A stretch of DNA of 64,000 nucleotides. Source: Emticicia oligotrophica DSM 17448. Its GTDB lineage: Bacteria > Bacteroidota > Bacteroidia > Cytophagales > Spirosomataceae. Position 1 is the first letter of the stretch, and the number at the start of each line of letters is the position of its first letter. Shown here in pieces: positions 52,097-62,801 of the stretch. Both the position numbers and the translations under genes were made by a program. The DNA lies in NCBI RefSeq assembly GCF_000263195.1, contig NC_018748.1, positions 2,232,001-2,296,000 of the forward strand, given 5' to 3'. The notes below the pieces were generated by a model. That model did no database searches, was not told where the DNA came from, and saw only the letters and a list, made by a program, of their open reading frames with translations.

Positions 52097-52639
52097 ATGA
52101 ACAGACGAGAAGTCATAAAAAATGTAGCCTTGATGTTAGGTGGGGCATTCTCTGCACCTACACTCATGGCAATGGATAATTGGGAAAGTGCTACAAATTC
52201 CAATATCAACGGTGCGGTCTTCAGCTTAACCGATTCTCAGCAAAAAATTGTTGCCGAAATTGCCGAACTTATCATTCCAAAAACAGATACTGTGGGAGCG
52301 AAGGACGTTGGCGTACCTGCATTTATTGAAATGATGTTGAAAGATTGTTATAAAGAACCTGAGCATCAGAGTTTTTTGGAAGGTTTGGCTTCAATGGAGA
52401 AAGTAAAGTTCTTGGAATTAAATACGGATGAAAGAAGAGGCGTTTTGAAATTATTGGAACAGGAAACTAAAAAAGTGACAGGAAAAACAACTCCTTTCTG
52501 GCGATTAATCAAAGAACTTACACTTTTGGGCTATTTTACGTCGGAGGCTGGTTTAAAGGCTTCGTTTGAATATGTACAGATTCCAGGAAAACTTGAACTT
52601 ATCAAGCTAAAACCAAATCAGAAAGCTTATGCTTATTGA
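52097..52639 (+). CDS. Gluconate 2-dehydrogenase subunit 3 family protein
   Basis: A 180-residue protein with a twin-Arg-like signal (MNRREVIKNVALMLGGAFSAPTLMA). The family core FSLTDSQQKIVAEIAELIIPKTDTVGAKDVGVPAFIEMMLKDCY is present, then PFWRLIKELTLLGYFTSEAGLKASFEYVQIPGKL. This small subunit pairs with a GMC flavoprotein and guides its export. The GMC gene starts 86 bp downstream on the same strand. In several bacteria this pair is a sugar or glucoside 3-dehydrogenase. The frame opens at 52061; ATG 52097 with RR signal is preferred. Confidence 0.92.
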   Translation: MNRREVIKNVALMLGGAFSAPTLMAMDNWESATNSNINGAVFSLTDSQQKIVAEIAELIIPKTDTVGAKDVGVPAFIEMMLKDCYKEPEHQSFLEGLASMEKVKFLELNTDERRGVLKLLEQETKKVTGKTTPFWRLIKELTLLGYFTSEAGLKASFEYVQIPGKLELIKLKPNQKAYAY

Positions 52640-52724
52640 TTTACGATTTTAGAATAACGATTTACTAACTAAATCGTCAATCAAACCAACATCGTAAATA
52701 GATTAAAATAAACAATCGAAAATC

Positions 52725-54440
52725 ATGAATCTAAATATAAAAGCAAATAAAAATAATACATTCGATGCCATTGTTGTTGGCTCGGGTATGTCGGGTGGTT
52801 TTGCTGCAAAAGAATTAACCGAAAGAGGACTGAAAGTCTTGATGATTGAGCGTGGGCATGAGATAAAGCACATCGAAGGCTATGACACAGCCATGAAACA
52901 ACCGTGGGAAATTGAGCATCGAGGCAAAACAACTAATCTTTCTGCCGAAGAACGTTGGGCCAATAGCCGTTTTTGGGGTCTTGGAAGTGAAGAGGTAGTC
53001 AATCACCTGACAAATGATAAAGAAAATCCTTATATAGAAAAGCGTGCCTTCGACTGGATTCGTGCCTATCATACTGGCGGCAAATCAATGCACTGGGGGC
53101 GTCAGTCATATCGTTGGAATAAGCAAGATTTCGAAGCGAATGCTAAAGAAGGTATCGGTATCGACTGGCCTATTCGCTATGAAGATTTAGAACCTTGGTA
53201 CACACACGTAGAGAAATTTGTGGGTGTAAGTGGGCAAAAAGAAGGCTTAGATGTATTGCCAGATGGACATTTTTTACCTGCAATGCCATTATTTGCTCCT
53301 GAGGCTCATTTCAAAAATAAAATGTTTGAAAAATTCAATCGTCCTGTTACGGTTGGTCGAGTAGCAAATCTTACGCAGCCGCAAGATGTTCATACTTCTT
53401 TGGGGCGTGCTTCGTGCCAATATCGCAATAAATGCCAAAGAGGCTGTCCGTACGGAGGGTATTATAGCTCATTATCGGGAGCAATTCCAGCAGCTATGCG
53501 AACCAATCGTTTGAGTGTTTTGCATGATTCTATTGTGGCAGAAATTATCTACGATGAACAGAAAAAACGAGCGACAGGCGTACGAATCATCAACCAAAAC
53601 ACCATGCTTACAGAAGAGTATTTTGCTAAAATAATCTTCTTAAATGCAGGCTCAATTAATACTGCTGCTTTGATGCTTAATTCAAAATCGAATCGTTTTC
53701 AGAATGGATTTGGCAATGATAGCGACCAAGTAGGCCGAAATCTAATGGACCACCAATTGGGTTCGGGAGCAACGGCTATGATTGATGGATTTGAAGATGA
53801 TTATGTCTATGGACAACGCCCCAATGCCATGTATATTCCACGTTTCAGAAACTGGGGTAATGATAAGCAAACGTCCTACATGAGAGGTTTTGGGTATCAA
53901 GGTGGAGCAAGCCGAGAAGGTTGGAATAGGGGAGTTAATGCCGATGGTTTTGGAGCAGATTTCAAGCAAGGATTAACCAAACCAGGTGCGTGGACTATCA
54001 GTATTGGTGGTTTTGGGGAGATTTTACCAAATCCAAATAATAGAATTTACCTTGACCCTGATAAAAAGGATAAGTGGGGTATTCCGATGATTGTAACCGA
54101 TGCCGCATTTGTAGAAAACGATTGGGCGATGCGTAAAGACATCATTGCCTCTGCAGTAGAAATGCTTGAAACCGCTGGTTTTAAGAAAGTAACGCCTTAT
54201 GACCGCCCGACACACATGGGTTTAGGTATCCATGATATGGGAACTGCCCGCATGGGACGTGACCCTAAAACTTCGGTGTTGAATGCTTTCAACCAAGTTC
54301 ATGATTGTAAAAACGTATTCGTAACTGATGGTGCTGCCATGACTTCGGCTTCGTGCGTAAATCCGTCTATCACCTATATGGCACTTACCGCTCGTGCAGC
54401 TGATTTTGCCGTGAAAGCTTTGAAGAAAAGAGATTTATAA
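52725..54440 (+). CDS. GMC-family FAD oxidoreductase (sugar/glucoside dehydrogenase large subunit type)
   Basis: A 571-residue flavoprotein. FAD binds at DAIVVGSGMSGGFAAKELTERGLKVLMIERG (Gly19 to Gly25). The mid-region shows SMHWGRQSYRW and CQYRNKCQRGCPYGGYYS, a Cys cluster frequent in gluconate-dehydrogenase-like enzymes. The C-terminal IHDMGTARMGRDPKTSVLNAFNQVHDCKNVFVTDGAAMTSASCVNPSITYMAL holds the active-site His and Asn region. It is followed 54 bp later by an esterase gene. It has no signal of its own and would be exported with subunit 3. 3-Keto-sugar production is an inference from the pairing and nearby ThuA genes. Confidence 0.92.
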   Translation: MNLNIKANKNNTFDAIVVGSGMSGGFAAKELTERGLKVLMIERGHEIKHIEGYDTAMKQPWEIEHRGKTTNLSAEERWANSRFWGLGSEEVVNHLTNDKENPYIEKRAFDWIRAYHTGGKSMHWGRQSYRWNKQDFEANAKEGIGIDWPIRYEDLEPWYTHVEKFVGVSGQKEGLDVLPDGHFLPAMPLFAPEAHFKNKMFEKFNRPVTVGRVANLTQPQDVHTSLGRASCQYRNKCQRGCPYGGYYSSLSGAIPAAMRTNRLSVLHDSIVAEIIYDEQKKRATGVRIINQNTMLTEEYFAKIIFLNAGSINTAALMLNSKSNRFQNGFGNDSDQVGRNLMDHQLGSGATAMIDGFEDDYVYGQRPNAMYIPRFRNWGNDKQTSYMRGFGYQGGASREGWNRGVNADGFGADFKQGLTKPGAWTISIGGFGEILPNPNNRIYLDPDKKDKWGIPMIVTDAAFVENDWAMRKDIIASAVEMLETAGFKKVTPYDRPTHMGLGIHDMGTARMGRDPKTSVLNAFNQVHDCKNVFVTDGAAMTSASCVNPSITYMALTARAADFAVKALKKRDL

Positions 54441-55691
<1,251 letters not shown>

Positions 55692-55699
55692 CATCTTTT

Positions 55700-55748
55700 A
55701 TGAATCGGCAGAAAGCATATCAATCAGATTTCTGCCGATTCATGTTTT
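55700..55748 (+). terminator. Terminator after the esterase gene
   Basis: A perfect 15-bp inverted repeat (55700-55714 with 55729-55743; core GAATCGGCAGAAA) with a 14-base loop, then GTTTTT. Confidence 0.85.
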
Positions 55749-55754
55749 TATTTA

Positions 55755-56492
55755 TCATACATCCAAAACTTGTCTGCCTTTTTCTCCAATTCTTTCAAGA
55801 GTTTCTTGAGTAATATATCGCTTCTGGTCAATTTGCTGAGGTTGGTCACGGGTACAGAAATAACTATGAACGCTGCGGCGGTCGTGTGCCGTATGATTGG
55901 TTGTTCCTCCATGCCAAACGTGTGAATTAAAAATGAATACCGACCCAGCGGGAGCAATTATACGAATCTCATCGGGATGTTTTTCGTTGGTATCGGCCAT
56001 TGCTTCATCGGGTAAAATACTCAATTTGTGGGTTTTAGGTACAATTCGTGTCGAGCCGTTTAGTTCCGTAAAATCATCTAATAACCATATACTATTACAA
56101 ACTTTATAATGGCCGTTGGCTACCGCATTTTTATAGTCAACGTGTAGCTTTTGGTGTCCTTTGCCGGGTTTTGCGGCTCGATAATTCAACGACGATAATT
56201 TATATGCTTGCCCTAATACGGCTTCAATTCCTGCCAAAACTCTTGGGTGCGTATAAAAAATATCAAAAACTTGTCCTTTATTTACCAAGTCGGCGAGTCG
56301 GTCAGCACCTTCTTCTTTTGGGTGACGAATATATTTTGATTCAGCCAATTCAGCACCAGCATTCTCTCCTTCATGCTCTTGAATAGCTGCCAACCTATCA
56401 TTAATTTCTTTGACTTGCTCTTTACTCAAAAGTTGGCCTAAATTAAGATAGCCATTTTCATCTAAAAAATCAATTTCTTCTTTTGTAAGCAT
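55755..56492 (-). CDS. Phytanoyl-CoA dioxygenase family protein
   Basis: A 245-residue Fe(II)/2-oxoglutarate oxygenase. The metal-binding HxD is His117-Asp119 in KLHVDYKNA, and the distal His is His191 or His194 in FNSHVWHGGTTNH, with Arg near SVHSY as the 2-oxoglutarate anchor. The N-terminus EIDFLDENGYLNLGQLLSKEQV is typical. Such enzymes hydroxylate lipids or small molecules; the substrate is unknown. It lies on the minus strand upstream of and codirectional with nothing but the second Nudix regulator, whose stop comes 48 bp before this gene's start region on the other side. Confidence 0.88.
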   Translation of the reverse strand: MLTKEEIDFLDENGYLNLGQLLSKEQVKEINDRLAAIQEHEGENAGAELAESKYIRHPKEEGADRLADLVNKGQVFDIFYTHPRVLAGIEAVLGQAYKLSSLNYRAAKPGKGHQKLHVDYKNAVANGHYKVCNSIWLLDDFTELNGSTRIVPKTHKLSILPDEAMADTNEKHPDEIRIIAPAGSVFIFNSHVWHGGTTNHTAHDRRSVHSYFCTRDQPQQIDQKRYITQETLERIGEKGRQVLDV

Positions 56493-56539
56493 AGTTTCAA
56501 CGATAAAAAATAAATATAATACTGTGTTAAAGCATTTAA

Positions 56540-57256
56540 TTATGCTTTTTTGAACCTGTATAAATACGGTGCTTTATTTTGTGCACCTGTGAATTTTTTT
56601 TCGAGGCGTTCGAGTACGTCTAAATCGAGAATTTTCTTCTGAAAATTATTCATGGCAAAAGGTCGGTCATATACGGCCTCATAAAGTTCTTGCACTTCCT
56701 TCATCGTGAATGTTTCGGCCAATAAATTAAACCCAATGAGCTTTCTATCAAGGTTTTGTTGGAGAGCCTCAAGGGCATAACTTAGTATTTCGTTGTGGTC
56801 GTGCATCATTTCTGGAATATCTTTTATATTTATCCATTCAACACATTCATCAAGTTCGCCTACTTGAGGGTTTACTTTACTGATTTCTACTAATGCATAA
56901 AAACCAATACAAATAAAGCGGTCTGTTATCCATTCGGCATCTGCCTCGTTATATTTTTGAGTAATATAAGGTAATAATAATTCCCGATATTTACTTTTAA
57001 TGATTCGATTTTCATTTCCAAAAACTCGAAATTGTTCTAAATAGATATTTTCGAGATTAGTACGCTCTTTCAAAATTCGGTTGGCGGCGTTTTCAATACT
57101 CTCTGTTTTCATAATATAGCCACCAGGTAGATTCCAAATTCCTTCACCAATTTTTTTCTTGGCTATCAAAACCTTTAATTCTTTATTTTCATATCCAAAT
57201 ATCACGCAATCAATCGAAAGATTGGCAATGTATTTTTCAGTTCCGAACTCCTTCAT
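56540..57256 (-). CDS. NrtR/AraR-type Nudix-domain transcriptional regulator, copy 2
   Basis: A 238-residue paralogue of the regulator at 40312-41037. The Nudix region reads NLPGGYIMKTESIENAANRILKERTNL, again with RI in place of RE and ER in place of EE, so it is probably a sensor only. The winged helix FTMKEVQELYEAVYDRPFAMNNFQKKILDLDVLERLEKKFTGAQNKAPYLYRF is almost identical to copy 1, so the two may bind the same DNA motif. Sensory domains differ more. The frame extends to 57307; ATG 57256 is preferred. It is divergent from the gene at 57430, and the phytanoyl-CoA-dioxygenase-like gene follows it on the same strand. Confidence 0.9.
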   Translation of the reverse strand: MKEFGTEKYIANLSIDCVIFGYENKELKVLIAKKKIGEGIWNLPGGYIMKTESIENAANRILKERTNLENIYLEQFRVFGNENRIIKSKYRELLLPYITQKYNEADAEWITDRFICIGFYALVEISKVNPQVGELDECVEWINIKDIPEMMHDHNEILSYALEALQQNLDRKLIGFNLLAETFTMKEVQELYEAVYDRPFAMNNFQKKILDLDVLERLEKKFTGAQNKAPYLYRFKKA

Positions 57257-57352
57257 TTTTATTGAATACTTAATGCTGCTTGCAAAAGTACATTTATCTA
57301 ATCGCATTTTAAAATACTGAGAATAATACTATTCAAATAAATTATTGTGATT

Positions 57353-57383
57353 TTTTTATTTTCTTTTTTTTAGAAAATAAAAA
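57353..57383 (+). promoter_or_regulatory. Operator-like inverted repeat, module 2
   Basis: A perfect 12-bp inverted repeat (57353-57364 with 57372-57383) around seven T residues. Inner half-sites TTTTCT and AGAAAA fit the pattern TTnTCT-N7-AGAnAA shared with 41128-41160. Confidence 0.6.
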
Positions 57384-57391
57384 TTACTTAT

Positions 57392-57399
57392 TACATTTG
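57392..57399 (+). promoter_or_regulatory. -7 promoter element, module 2
   Basis: TACATTTG, identical to the element at 41169-41176. It lies 8 bp after the inverted repeat and 30 bp before the ATG at 57430. Confidence 0.55.
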
Positions 57400-57429
57400 A
57401 ATCATCTATTCAATTTTATACTTACAAAC

Positions 57430-58731
57430 ATGAAAAAACTCATCTTATTTGTGCTGATACTAAGTAGCTTAGGCACGAAGGCTCAAATCTCGAAAGATTC
57501 ATTAGCCATTATTCGATTGTTAGAAAAAGAAGGTGTCGCTTGGCGTAAAGGCGATGTGAAAGGCTTTACCGACTGCTGGGTAGCAAGGCCTAAAGGGAGA
57601 ATTTTCAACTCATCAGCAGATGGCAAAAGTAGGGTTGCTTCGACTTCTATGATGCAGAATCCGCCTGTGAATTTAATGGGTGGAGGTGGATTTTCGGTAC
57701 ATTCTAATCATGATATGAGTGTAAGCGGTAATACGGCTTGGGTAAGCCATGATGAGGTTTCAATAAGTAAAGAAGGAAAAGAAACACTATCTCGTGAAGT
57801 TAGACTTTTAGAGAAAATTGCTGGAAACTGGAAATTAGTAGGCCAATCGGCTCATTTTTATAATCGTGAAACACCCAAAACTGATACGACGAGTTTTATT
57901 CATACAGTAGATATTACAAATGGCCATATCGAAACCATTCTCTCAATAAATAAGCATTTCGAAGCTCCCAATTGGCACCCAGATAATTATTTGATTTTAA
58001 ATAGTTTGGGTAAAATTTATACATTAGATTTGAATTCGAAAAAATTGAATTTGCTTAATACTGGTTTTGCAACAGCTTGTAATAATGACCACGGAATTTC
58101 ACCAGATAAGAAGTGGTTGGTGGTAAGTCATAATGTGAAAGATGACCCTTCGTCTAAGCGTTATAAGTCGGCTATATTTATATTACCGATTCGTGGAGGT
58201 GAGCCTCGAAGAATAACCCCAGAAGTGGTTTCGTATTGGCATGGGTGGACTCCCGACGGAAAAACATTAGCTTATTGCGGAGAACGAAATGGAAATTATG
58301 ACATATACACGATTAGTACAGAAGGAGGAGCTGAAAAAAGATTGACAGATAGCGAAGGTTTAGATGATGGCCCAGATTATTCACCAGATGGCAAGTATAT
58401 TTATTTTAATTCGTATCGAACTGGACACATGCAAATTTGGCGAATGCAGGCCGATGGTTTGAATCCCGAACAATTGACATTCGATGAAAATTCAAATTGG
58501 TTTGCTCACCCATCGCCTGATGGTAAATGGATTGCCTATATTTCGTATATGTCAGATGAAAAGCAAGCACATTTGTTTGGAAAGCAAGTGAAACTCCGCC
58601 TAATGGATGTAAAAACAAAGGAAATAAAAGACCTAACGCCTGTTTTTTTTGGTGGACAAGGTACCATCAATGTACCTTCGTGGAGTGCCGATAGCAAGAA
58701 AATAGCGTTTGTGAGCTATTCTGTGAAATAA
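57430..58731 (+). CDS. Secreted SnoaL-like plus TolB/PD40 beta-propeller protein
   Basis: A 433-residue secreted protein (signal ending GTKAQ). Residues 25-150 resemble the DUF4440/SnoaL fold ([30 protein letters not shown] ... [21 protein letters not shown]). Residues 170-430 carry PD40/TolB-like WD repeats ([76 protein letters not shown]). It probably binds or senses a ligand in the periplasm; no enzyme site is visible. It faces Nudix regulator 2 and likely is its target. The frame extends to 57397; ATG 57430 starts the signal peptide. Confidence 0.82.
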   Translation: MKKLILFVLILSSLGTKAQISKDSLAIIRLLEKEGVAWRKGDVKGFTDCWVARPKGRIFNSSADGKSRVASTSMMQNPPVNLMGGGGFSVHSNHDMSVSGNTAWVSHDEVSISKEGKETLSREVRLLEKIAGNWKLVGQSAHFYNRETPKTDTTSFIHTVDITNGHIETILSINKHFEAPNWHPDNYLILNSLGKIYTLDLNSKKLNLLNTGFATACNNDHGISPDKKWLVVSHNVKDDPSSKRYKSAIFILPIRGGEPRRITPEVVSYWHGWTPDGKTLAYCGERNGNYDIYTISTEGGAEKRLTDSEGLDDGPDYSPDGKYIYFNSYRTGHMQIWRMQADGLNPEQLTFDENSNWFAHPSPDGKWIAYISYMSDEKQAHLFGKQVKLRLMDVKTKEIKDLTPVFFGGQGTINVPSWSADSKKIAFVSYSVK

Positions 58732-58788
58732 TTTGGTTTATATTCATTGCCATAATCATTGTAATCTGCTGTTTTCGTCGACGTAGAG

Positions 58789-58828
58789 TAGAGACAAGGC
58801 ATGCCGAGCGACGGTCGCCTTGTCTCTA
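58789..58828. repeat. Dispersed palindromic repeat, second copy
   Basis: Arms TAGAGACAAGGC/GCCTTGTCTCTA (58789-58800 with 58817-58828) enclose a 16-base loop. The left part GAGACAnGGCATGCC matches the palindrome at 42088-42111, so both belong to one repeat family. Confidence 0.7.
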
Positions 58829-58881
58829 TAATGTGGCAACACTCCCAATAAATAAAAACTATTTAACTCTATAATCAAAAC

Positions 58882-60285
58882 ATGAAAAACGACAATTCAA
58901 ATTCACGTAGGAAGTTTCTACAACAAATAGGTGCTACCAGCTTGGTGGCGGCTTCATCGCCCTTGACTTCTTTTGCTAATCAAGCAAAAGCAGAAGAGAG
59001 AATTTTACAGTATGAGAAAAAAATTACAGCTAATGATAAAATCAGAATTGGTGTTATTGGCTACGGTGTTCAAGGGCATTTTGATTTACGTACTGCTCTA
59101 AAAGTACCGGGGGTTGAATTGGCAGGTATCTGCGATTTATACAATGGGAGACTTGAAAATGCCAAGGAGCAATTTGGTAATGAGCTTTTCACTACCAATA
59201 ATTACAAAGATATTTTAGATAAAAAAGATATTGATGCCGTGTTGATTTGTACGCATGATGTGTGGCACGCTCGAATTGCCTTAGATGCTTTGGCGAAAGG
59301 AAAACACGTTTATTGCGAAAAACCGATGGTTTATAAAATTAGTGAAGGGTATCCTGTAATGGCCGCCGCTAAAAAATCGGGGAAAGTATTTCAAGTGGGT
59401 AGCCAACGTGTAAGTAGTATTGGTTATGCCAAAGCCAAAGAATTGTTGGCTGCTGGTGAAATCGGAAAACTCAACATGGTAAATGCAGTGTATGACCGCC
59501 AGAGCTCGATTGGGGCGTGGGAATACACCATTCCGAAAGATGCTGATGCCATGACAACGAACTGGGGAAAATTTATTGAAGCTACCGAAAAAATGGCTTT
59601 TGATGCTAAAAAATTCTTCTGGTGGAGAGCTTTCAAAGAAGTAGGCACGGGCGTAGCTGGAGATTTATTCATCCATTTACTAAGTGGAAGTCATTTCATG
59701 ACTAATTCAAAAGGCCCTGAGACGATATACAGTACTGGCCAGTTTAGCTATTGGAAAGATGGACGAAATCTTCCAGATGTGATGTCGGGTGTGATGCAGT
59801 ATCCTGATAGCCCAGAGCATCCAGCTTTTCAGATGACCTTACAAGTAAACTTTATTAGTGGTACTGGTGGTCAGGAAATTATTCAATTGGTTGGTTCAGA
59901 GGGAGTTATTAGAGTGCAAGGCAATAATATTTCGATAAAACATAGTCTGATGCCCGAAGCCCCAGGTTTTGGTGGCTACGATTCGGTCTTTACTTTCTCG
60001 AAAAGTATGCAAGACGAAATGACTGCCGAATACAACGCTAAATGGACAACAGAGCAACGTAAAAGAAAAACTAAAGAGGATATTATCTTTAAAGCTCCCG
60101 ATGGCTACGATGACCATTTAGACCATTTTACTAATTTCTTTGATGCCATTCGTACAGGAAAACAAGTAGTTGAAGATGCTGAGTTTGGTTTTAGAGCTGC
60201 CGCTCCAGCACTATCTTGTAATGAAAGTTATCTTAGTAAAAAAATTATCAAGTGGGACCCAGTGAATCTGAAATTGAAAGCATAG
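58882..60285 (+). CDS. Exported Gfo/Idh/MocA-family oxidoreductase
   Basis: A 467-residue protein with a Tat signal (SRRKFLQQIGATSLVAASSPLTSFA). The NAD-binding fold starts KIRIGVIGYGVQGHFDLRTALKVPGVELAGICDLYNGRLENAKEQFG, and the EKP motif is YCEKPMVYK near residue 150. The C-terminal domain includes GVAGDLFIHLLSGSHFM and HLDHFTNFFDAIRTGKQVVEDAEFGFRAAAPALSCNESYL. Tat export implies folding with bound NAD(P) in the cytosol, as in other periplasmic sugar oxidoreductases of Bacteroidota. Probable substrates are sugars or sugar derivatives; a glycosidase-type redox mechanism is also possible in this family. Confidence 0.92.
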   Translation: MKNDNSNSRRKFLQQIGATSLVAASSPLTSFANQAKAEERILQYEKKITANDKIRIGVIGYGVQGHFDLRTALKVPGVELAGICDLYNGRLENAKEQFGNELFTTNNYKDILDKKDIDAVLICTHDVWHARIALDALAKGKHVYCEKPMVYKISEGYPVMAAAKKSGKVFQVGSQRVSSIGYAKAKELLAAGEIGKLNMVNAVYDRQSSIGAWEYTIPKDADAMTTNWGKFIEATEKMAFDAKKFFWWRAFKEVGTGVAGDLFIHLLSGSHFMTNSKGPETIYSTGQFSYWKDGRNLPDVMSGVMQYPDSPEHPAFQMTLQVNFISGTGGQEIIQLVGSEGVIRVQGNNISIKHSLMPEAPGFGGYDSVFTFSKSMQDEMTAEYNAKWTTEQRKRKTKEDIIFKAPDGYDDHLDHFTNFFDAIRTGKQVVEDAEFGFRAAAPALSCNESYLSKKIIKWDPVNLKLKA

Positions 60286-60298
60286 ATTCACCCAATAG

Positions 60299-60335
60299 AA
60301 ACGCCATCAGTATTCAGTTATTGATGGCGTTTTTG
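60299..60335 (+). terminator. Terminator after the Gfo/Idh/MocA gene
   Basis: A perfect 11-bp inverted repeat AAACGCCATCA/TGATGGCGTTT (60299-60309 with 60322-60332) with a 12-base loop, running into TTTTG. Confidence 0.88.
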
Positions 60336-60382
60336 TTGATGATTGTTTTATATCCAAAATCTTTAAGAATAAATCGCCATCT

Positions 60383-60410
60383 GTTTGTTTTTCGTAAGTT
60401 TCTATTTGAA
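60383..60410 (+). promoter_or_regulatory. GTTTG-N5-CGTAAGTTT motif, copy B
   Basis: GTTTG, TTTTT, CGTAAGTTT and a TTTGAA end, as in copy A at 50121-50148. It lies 105 bp before the ATG of the xanthine-dehydrogenase-like gene. Confidence 0.45.
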
Positions 60411-60514
60411 AAACATTGTTTTTTACAGACATTTATGTAGATTTTTGTAAATTGAGTAATTTATTATGTCGGTTCATGATTAGTTAAAGAAACATTAGTT
60501 TGAAACCTAAAAAC

Positions 60515-62767
60515 ATGCAAAATACTAAAAATATCAATCGTCGTTCATTTCTTAAAGTTTCTACTCTTTCGGGAGGTGGATTTATGCTTGGTATCAGTTT
60601 TTTGTCAAGTATAAATTCACTCAGCAAGTCGGTTGATAATTCACAATTAGCTAATCTGCCGCTTGATTTCAATGAACTCAACGGATTTGTAAAAATTACG
60701 GCAGATAACATAATCAAAATCATGGCACCCAATCCCGAAGGTGGGCAAGGCGTCAAGACCTCGATGCCAATGATTGTTGCTGAAGAATTAGACGTTGATT
60801 TCTCTAAAATCATAATTGAGCAAGCCGATTTAGATACCAAACATTTTACCCGACAGTTTATTGGTGGTAGTCAAGCTATCCATCAAGGCTGGAAAGCCTT
60901 ACGCACAGCAGGTGCAACAGCTCGCCAAATGCTTATAGAAGCAGCAGCTAAAACGTGGAATGTCCCAGTAGAAGAAATTATCACAAATTTGGGCGTTATT
61001 TACCATAAAAACTCTGGTAAATTTGCAAAATATGGAGAGATGGCAACCGCTGCCGCTCAAATTTCAGTACCGAAAGAAGTAAAATTAAAAAATGTAAAAG
61101 ACTTCAAAATCATCGGAAAAAGTCAGCGAAATGTAGATTTGGAGAAAATTGTTTCAGGAAAACCTCTTTTTGGAATAGATACCAAAGTAGATGGAATGTT
61201 GATAGCCATGATTATACACCCACCTGCAATGGGTTTAACTTTCAAAAGTATTCAAAATGAAGCAATAGTCAAGAAAATGAAAGGAATTAAGGATGTTTTT
61301 CCTATCAAAATTTTTAATAATGATTACGAAAAAACATTCTTTGATACGACCCAATTTAACGAAGTAGTGGCGATTGTAGGCAATAGCACTTGGGAGGTAA
61401 TGCAAGCTAAAAAGGCTTTAAAAGTAAGTTGGGAAGAACAAGCCGCTTTTACCCAAAAACGTAATATGATGGGTAGAAAAACAGAAGAAAAAATACCCGC
61501 AGGTTTAGAAAATTCAACCAACCACGCAGCAAAATTAGCCGAAGGATTAGCTAAACCAGCAAATGTTCGTCGAAAAGATGGAGATATAGAAAATGCTTTC
61601 AAAAATGCAGCAAAAGTAGTAGAGCGAACCTATAATGCTCCATTCTTAGCACATAATTGTATGGAACCCATGAACTTCTTCGCTCATGTAACTGAAGAAA
61701 AAGTTCTTTTGTCAGGGCCGCTACAAAAACCCGAATTTACCGAACAAACACTTTCTGCTCGTTTGGGAATTCCTTTAGAGAAAATTGACATAAAAATGAC
61801 TCGTTTGGGTGGCGGTTTTGGCCGACGTTCGTATGCTCATTGGTTAGTAGAGGCTGCATTGATTTCACAAAAAGTTAAAGCACCCATAAAATTGATTTAC
61901 ACCCGTGAGGACGACATGACAGCTGGAATTTATCGCCCCACATACACCGCAAAATACCGAGCAGCACTCGATGCCGATAATAATCTGATTGGTTTTCATG
62001 TAAAAGTAGGAGGAATGCCTCAGAGTCCACTTGCAGCAAATCGTTTTCCTGCTGGAGCAATTGATAATTATTTGGCCGAAGATTTTACAATTGATACCAA
62101 TATAACCGTGGGTTCTTACAGAGCTCCACATTCTAATTTTATGGCTGCTGCCGAACAGTCTTTTCTTGATGAAGTAGCCGAAGTAGCAGGTAAAGACCCG
62201 ATTGCTTTCAGAATAGGTTTATTGAACCGAGCCAAAGATAATCCAGTAGGTAAAAACAACGATTATGATGCCAGTAGATTCATAAAAGTATTAGAGTTAG
62301 TGCGAGAAAAATCTAATTGGGAGGCCACAAAAACAAGCAAGAAATTAGGTTTTTCAGCCTATTTCTGTCATGATTCGTATGCTGCCCACGTACTTGACTT
62401 AGAGATGAAAGAAGGTGCACCACAAATAAATAAAGTTTGGTGTGCCATTGATTGTGGAATTGTCGTAAACCCCGATGCCGCCAAAAACATGGCAGAAGGG
62501 GGCATCGTTGATGCTGTTGGAGCTGCTATGTACGGAAAAATGACTTTTACAAAAGGCGTACCCGATGCCAATAATTTTCATAATTATCGCATGATTCGCC
62601 ACAACGAAGCTCCTAAAGTTATTGAGGTATTTTTTGTAGAAAATACGGAAGACCCAACAGGAATGGGCGAACCTGCTTATCCACCTGTTCATGCGGCTTT
62701 GGCAAATGCCCTTTATAAAGCTACTGGCAAGCGTTTGTATAATCAACCTTTTGGAGAAAGTATTTAG
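60515..62767 (+). CDS. Xanthine-dehydrogenase-family molybdopterin-binding subunit (isoquinoline-oxidoreductase beta type)
   Basis: A 750-residue protein with a Tat signal (NRRSFLKVSTLSGGGFMLGIS), hence periplasmic. Molybdenum-cofactor motifs are PEGGQGVKTSMPMIVAEELDVDF near the start, TRLGGGFGRRSYAHWLVEAA in the middle and GMGEPAYPPVHAALANALYKATGKRL at the end, with the active-site Glu in GEP. The size and order match the IorB-like group, in which the two large domains are fused. Its usual partner is a small 2Fe-2S subunit; no such gene is adjacent, so it may be elsewhere. The frame opens at TTG 60500; ATG 60515 is preferred. Confidence 0.92.
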   Translation: MQNTKNINRRSFLKVSTLSGGGFMLGISFLSSINSLSKSVDNSQLANLPLDFNELNGFVKITADNIIKIMAPNPEGGQGVKTSMPMIVAEELDVDFSKIIIEQADLDTKHFTRQFIGGSQAIHQGWKALRTAGATARQMLIEAAAKTWNVPVEEIITNLGVIYHKNSGKFAKYGEMATAAAQISVPKEVKLKNVKDFKIIGKSQRNVDLEKIVSGKPLFGIDTKVDGMLIAMIIHPPAMGLTFKSIQNEAIVKKMKGIKDVFPIKIFNNDYEKTFFDTTQFNEVVAIVGNSTWEVMQAKKALKVSWEEQAAFTQKRNMMGRKTEEKIPAGLENSTNHAAKLAEGLAKPANVRRKDGDIENAFKNAAKVVERTYNAPFLAHNCMEPMNFFAHVTEEKVLLSGPLQKPEFTEQTLSARLGIPLEKIDIKMTRLGGGFGRRSYAHWLVEAALISQKVKAPIKLIYTREDDMTAGIYRPTYTAKYRAALDADNNLIGFHVKVGGMPQSPLAANRFPAGAIDNYLAEDFTIDTNITVGSYRAPHSNFMAAAEQSFLDEVAEVAGKDPIAFRIGLLNRAKDNPVGKNNDYDASRFIKVLELVREKSNWEATKTSKKLGFSAYFCHDSYAAHVLDLEMKEGAPQINKVWCAIDCGIVVNPDAAKNMAEGGIVDAVGAAMYGKMTFTKGVPDANNFHNYRMIRHNEAPKVIEVFFVENTEDPTGMGEPAYPPVHAALANALYKATGKRLYNQPFGESI

Positions 62768-62770
62768 ATT

Positions 62771-62798
62771 GTTTGATTTTTGTAAGTTTATCTTTAAA
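62771..62798 (+). repeat. GTTTG-N5-TGTAAGTTT motif, copy C
   Basis: A diverged copy of motifs A and B with TGTAAGTTT and a TTTAAA end. It stands between two convergent gene ends, so unlike A and B it precedes no gene. Confidence 0.35.
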
Positions 62799-62801
62799 AA
62801 T

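Noticed and set aside
51882-52100. A 72-codon frame after the AraC gene
   Set aside because: It runs through a perfect terminator hairpin and the next promoter; composition is non-coding.
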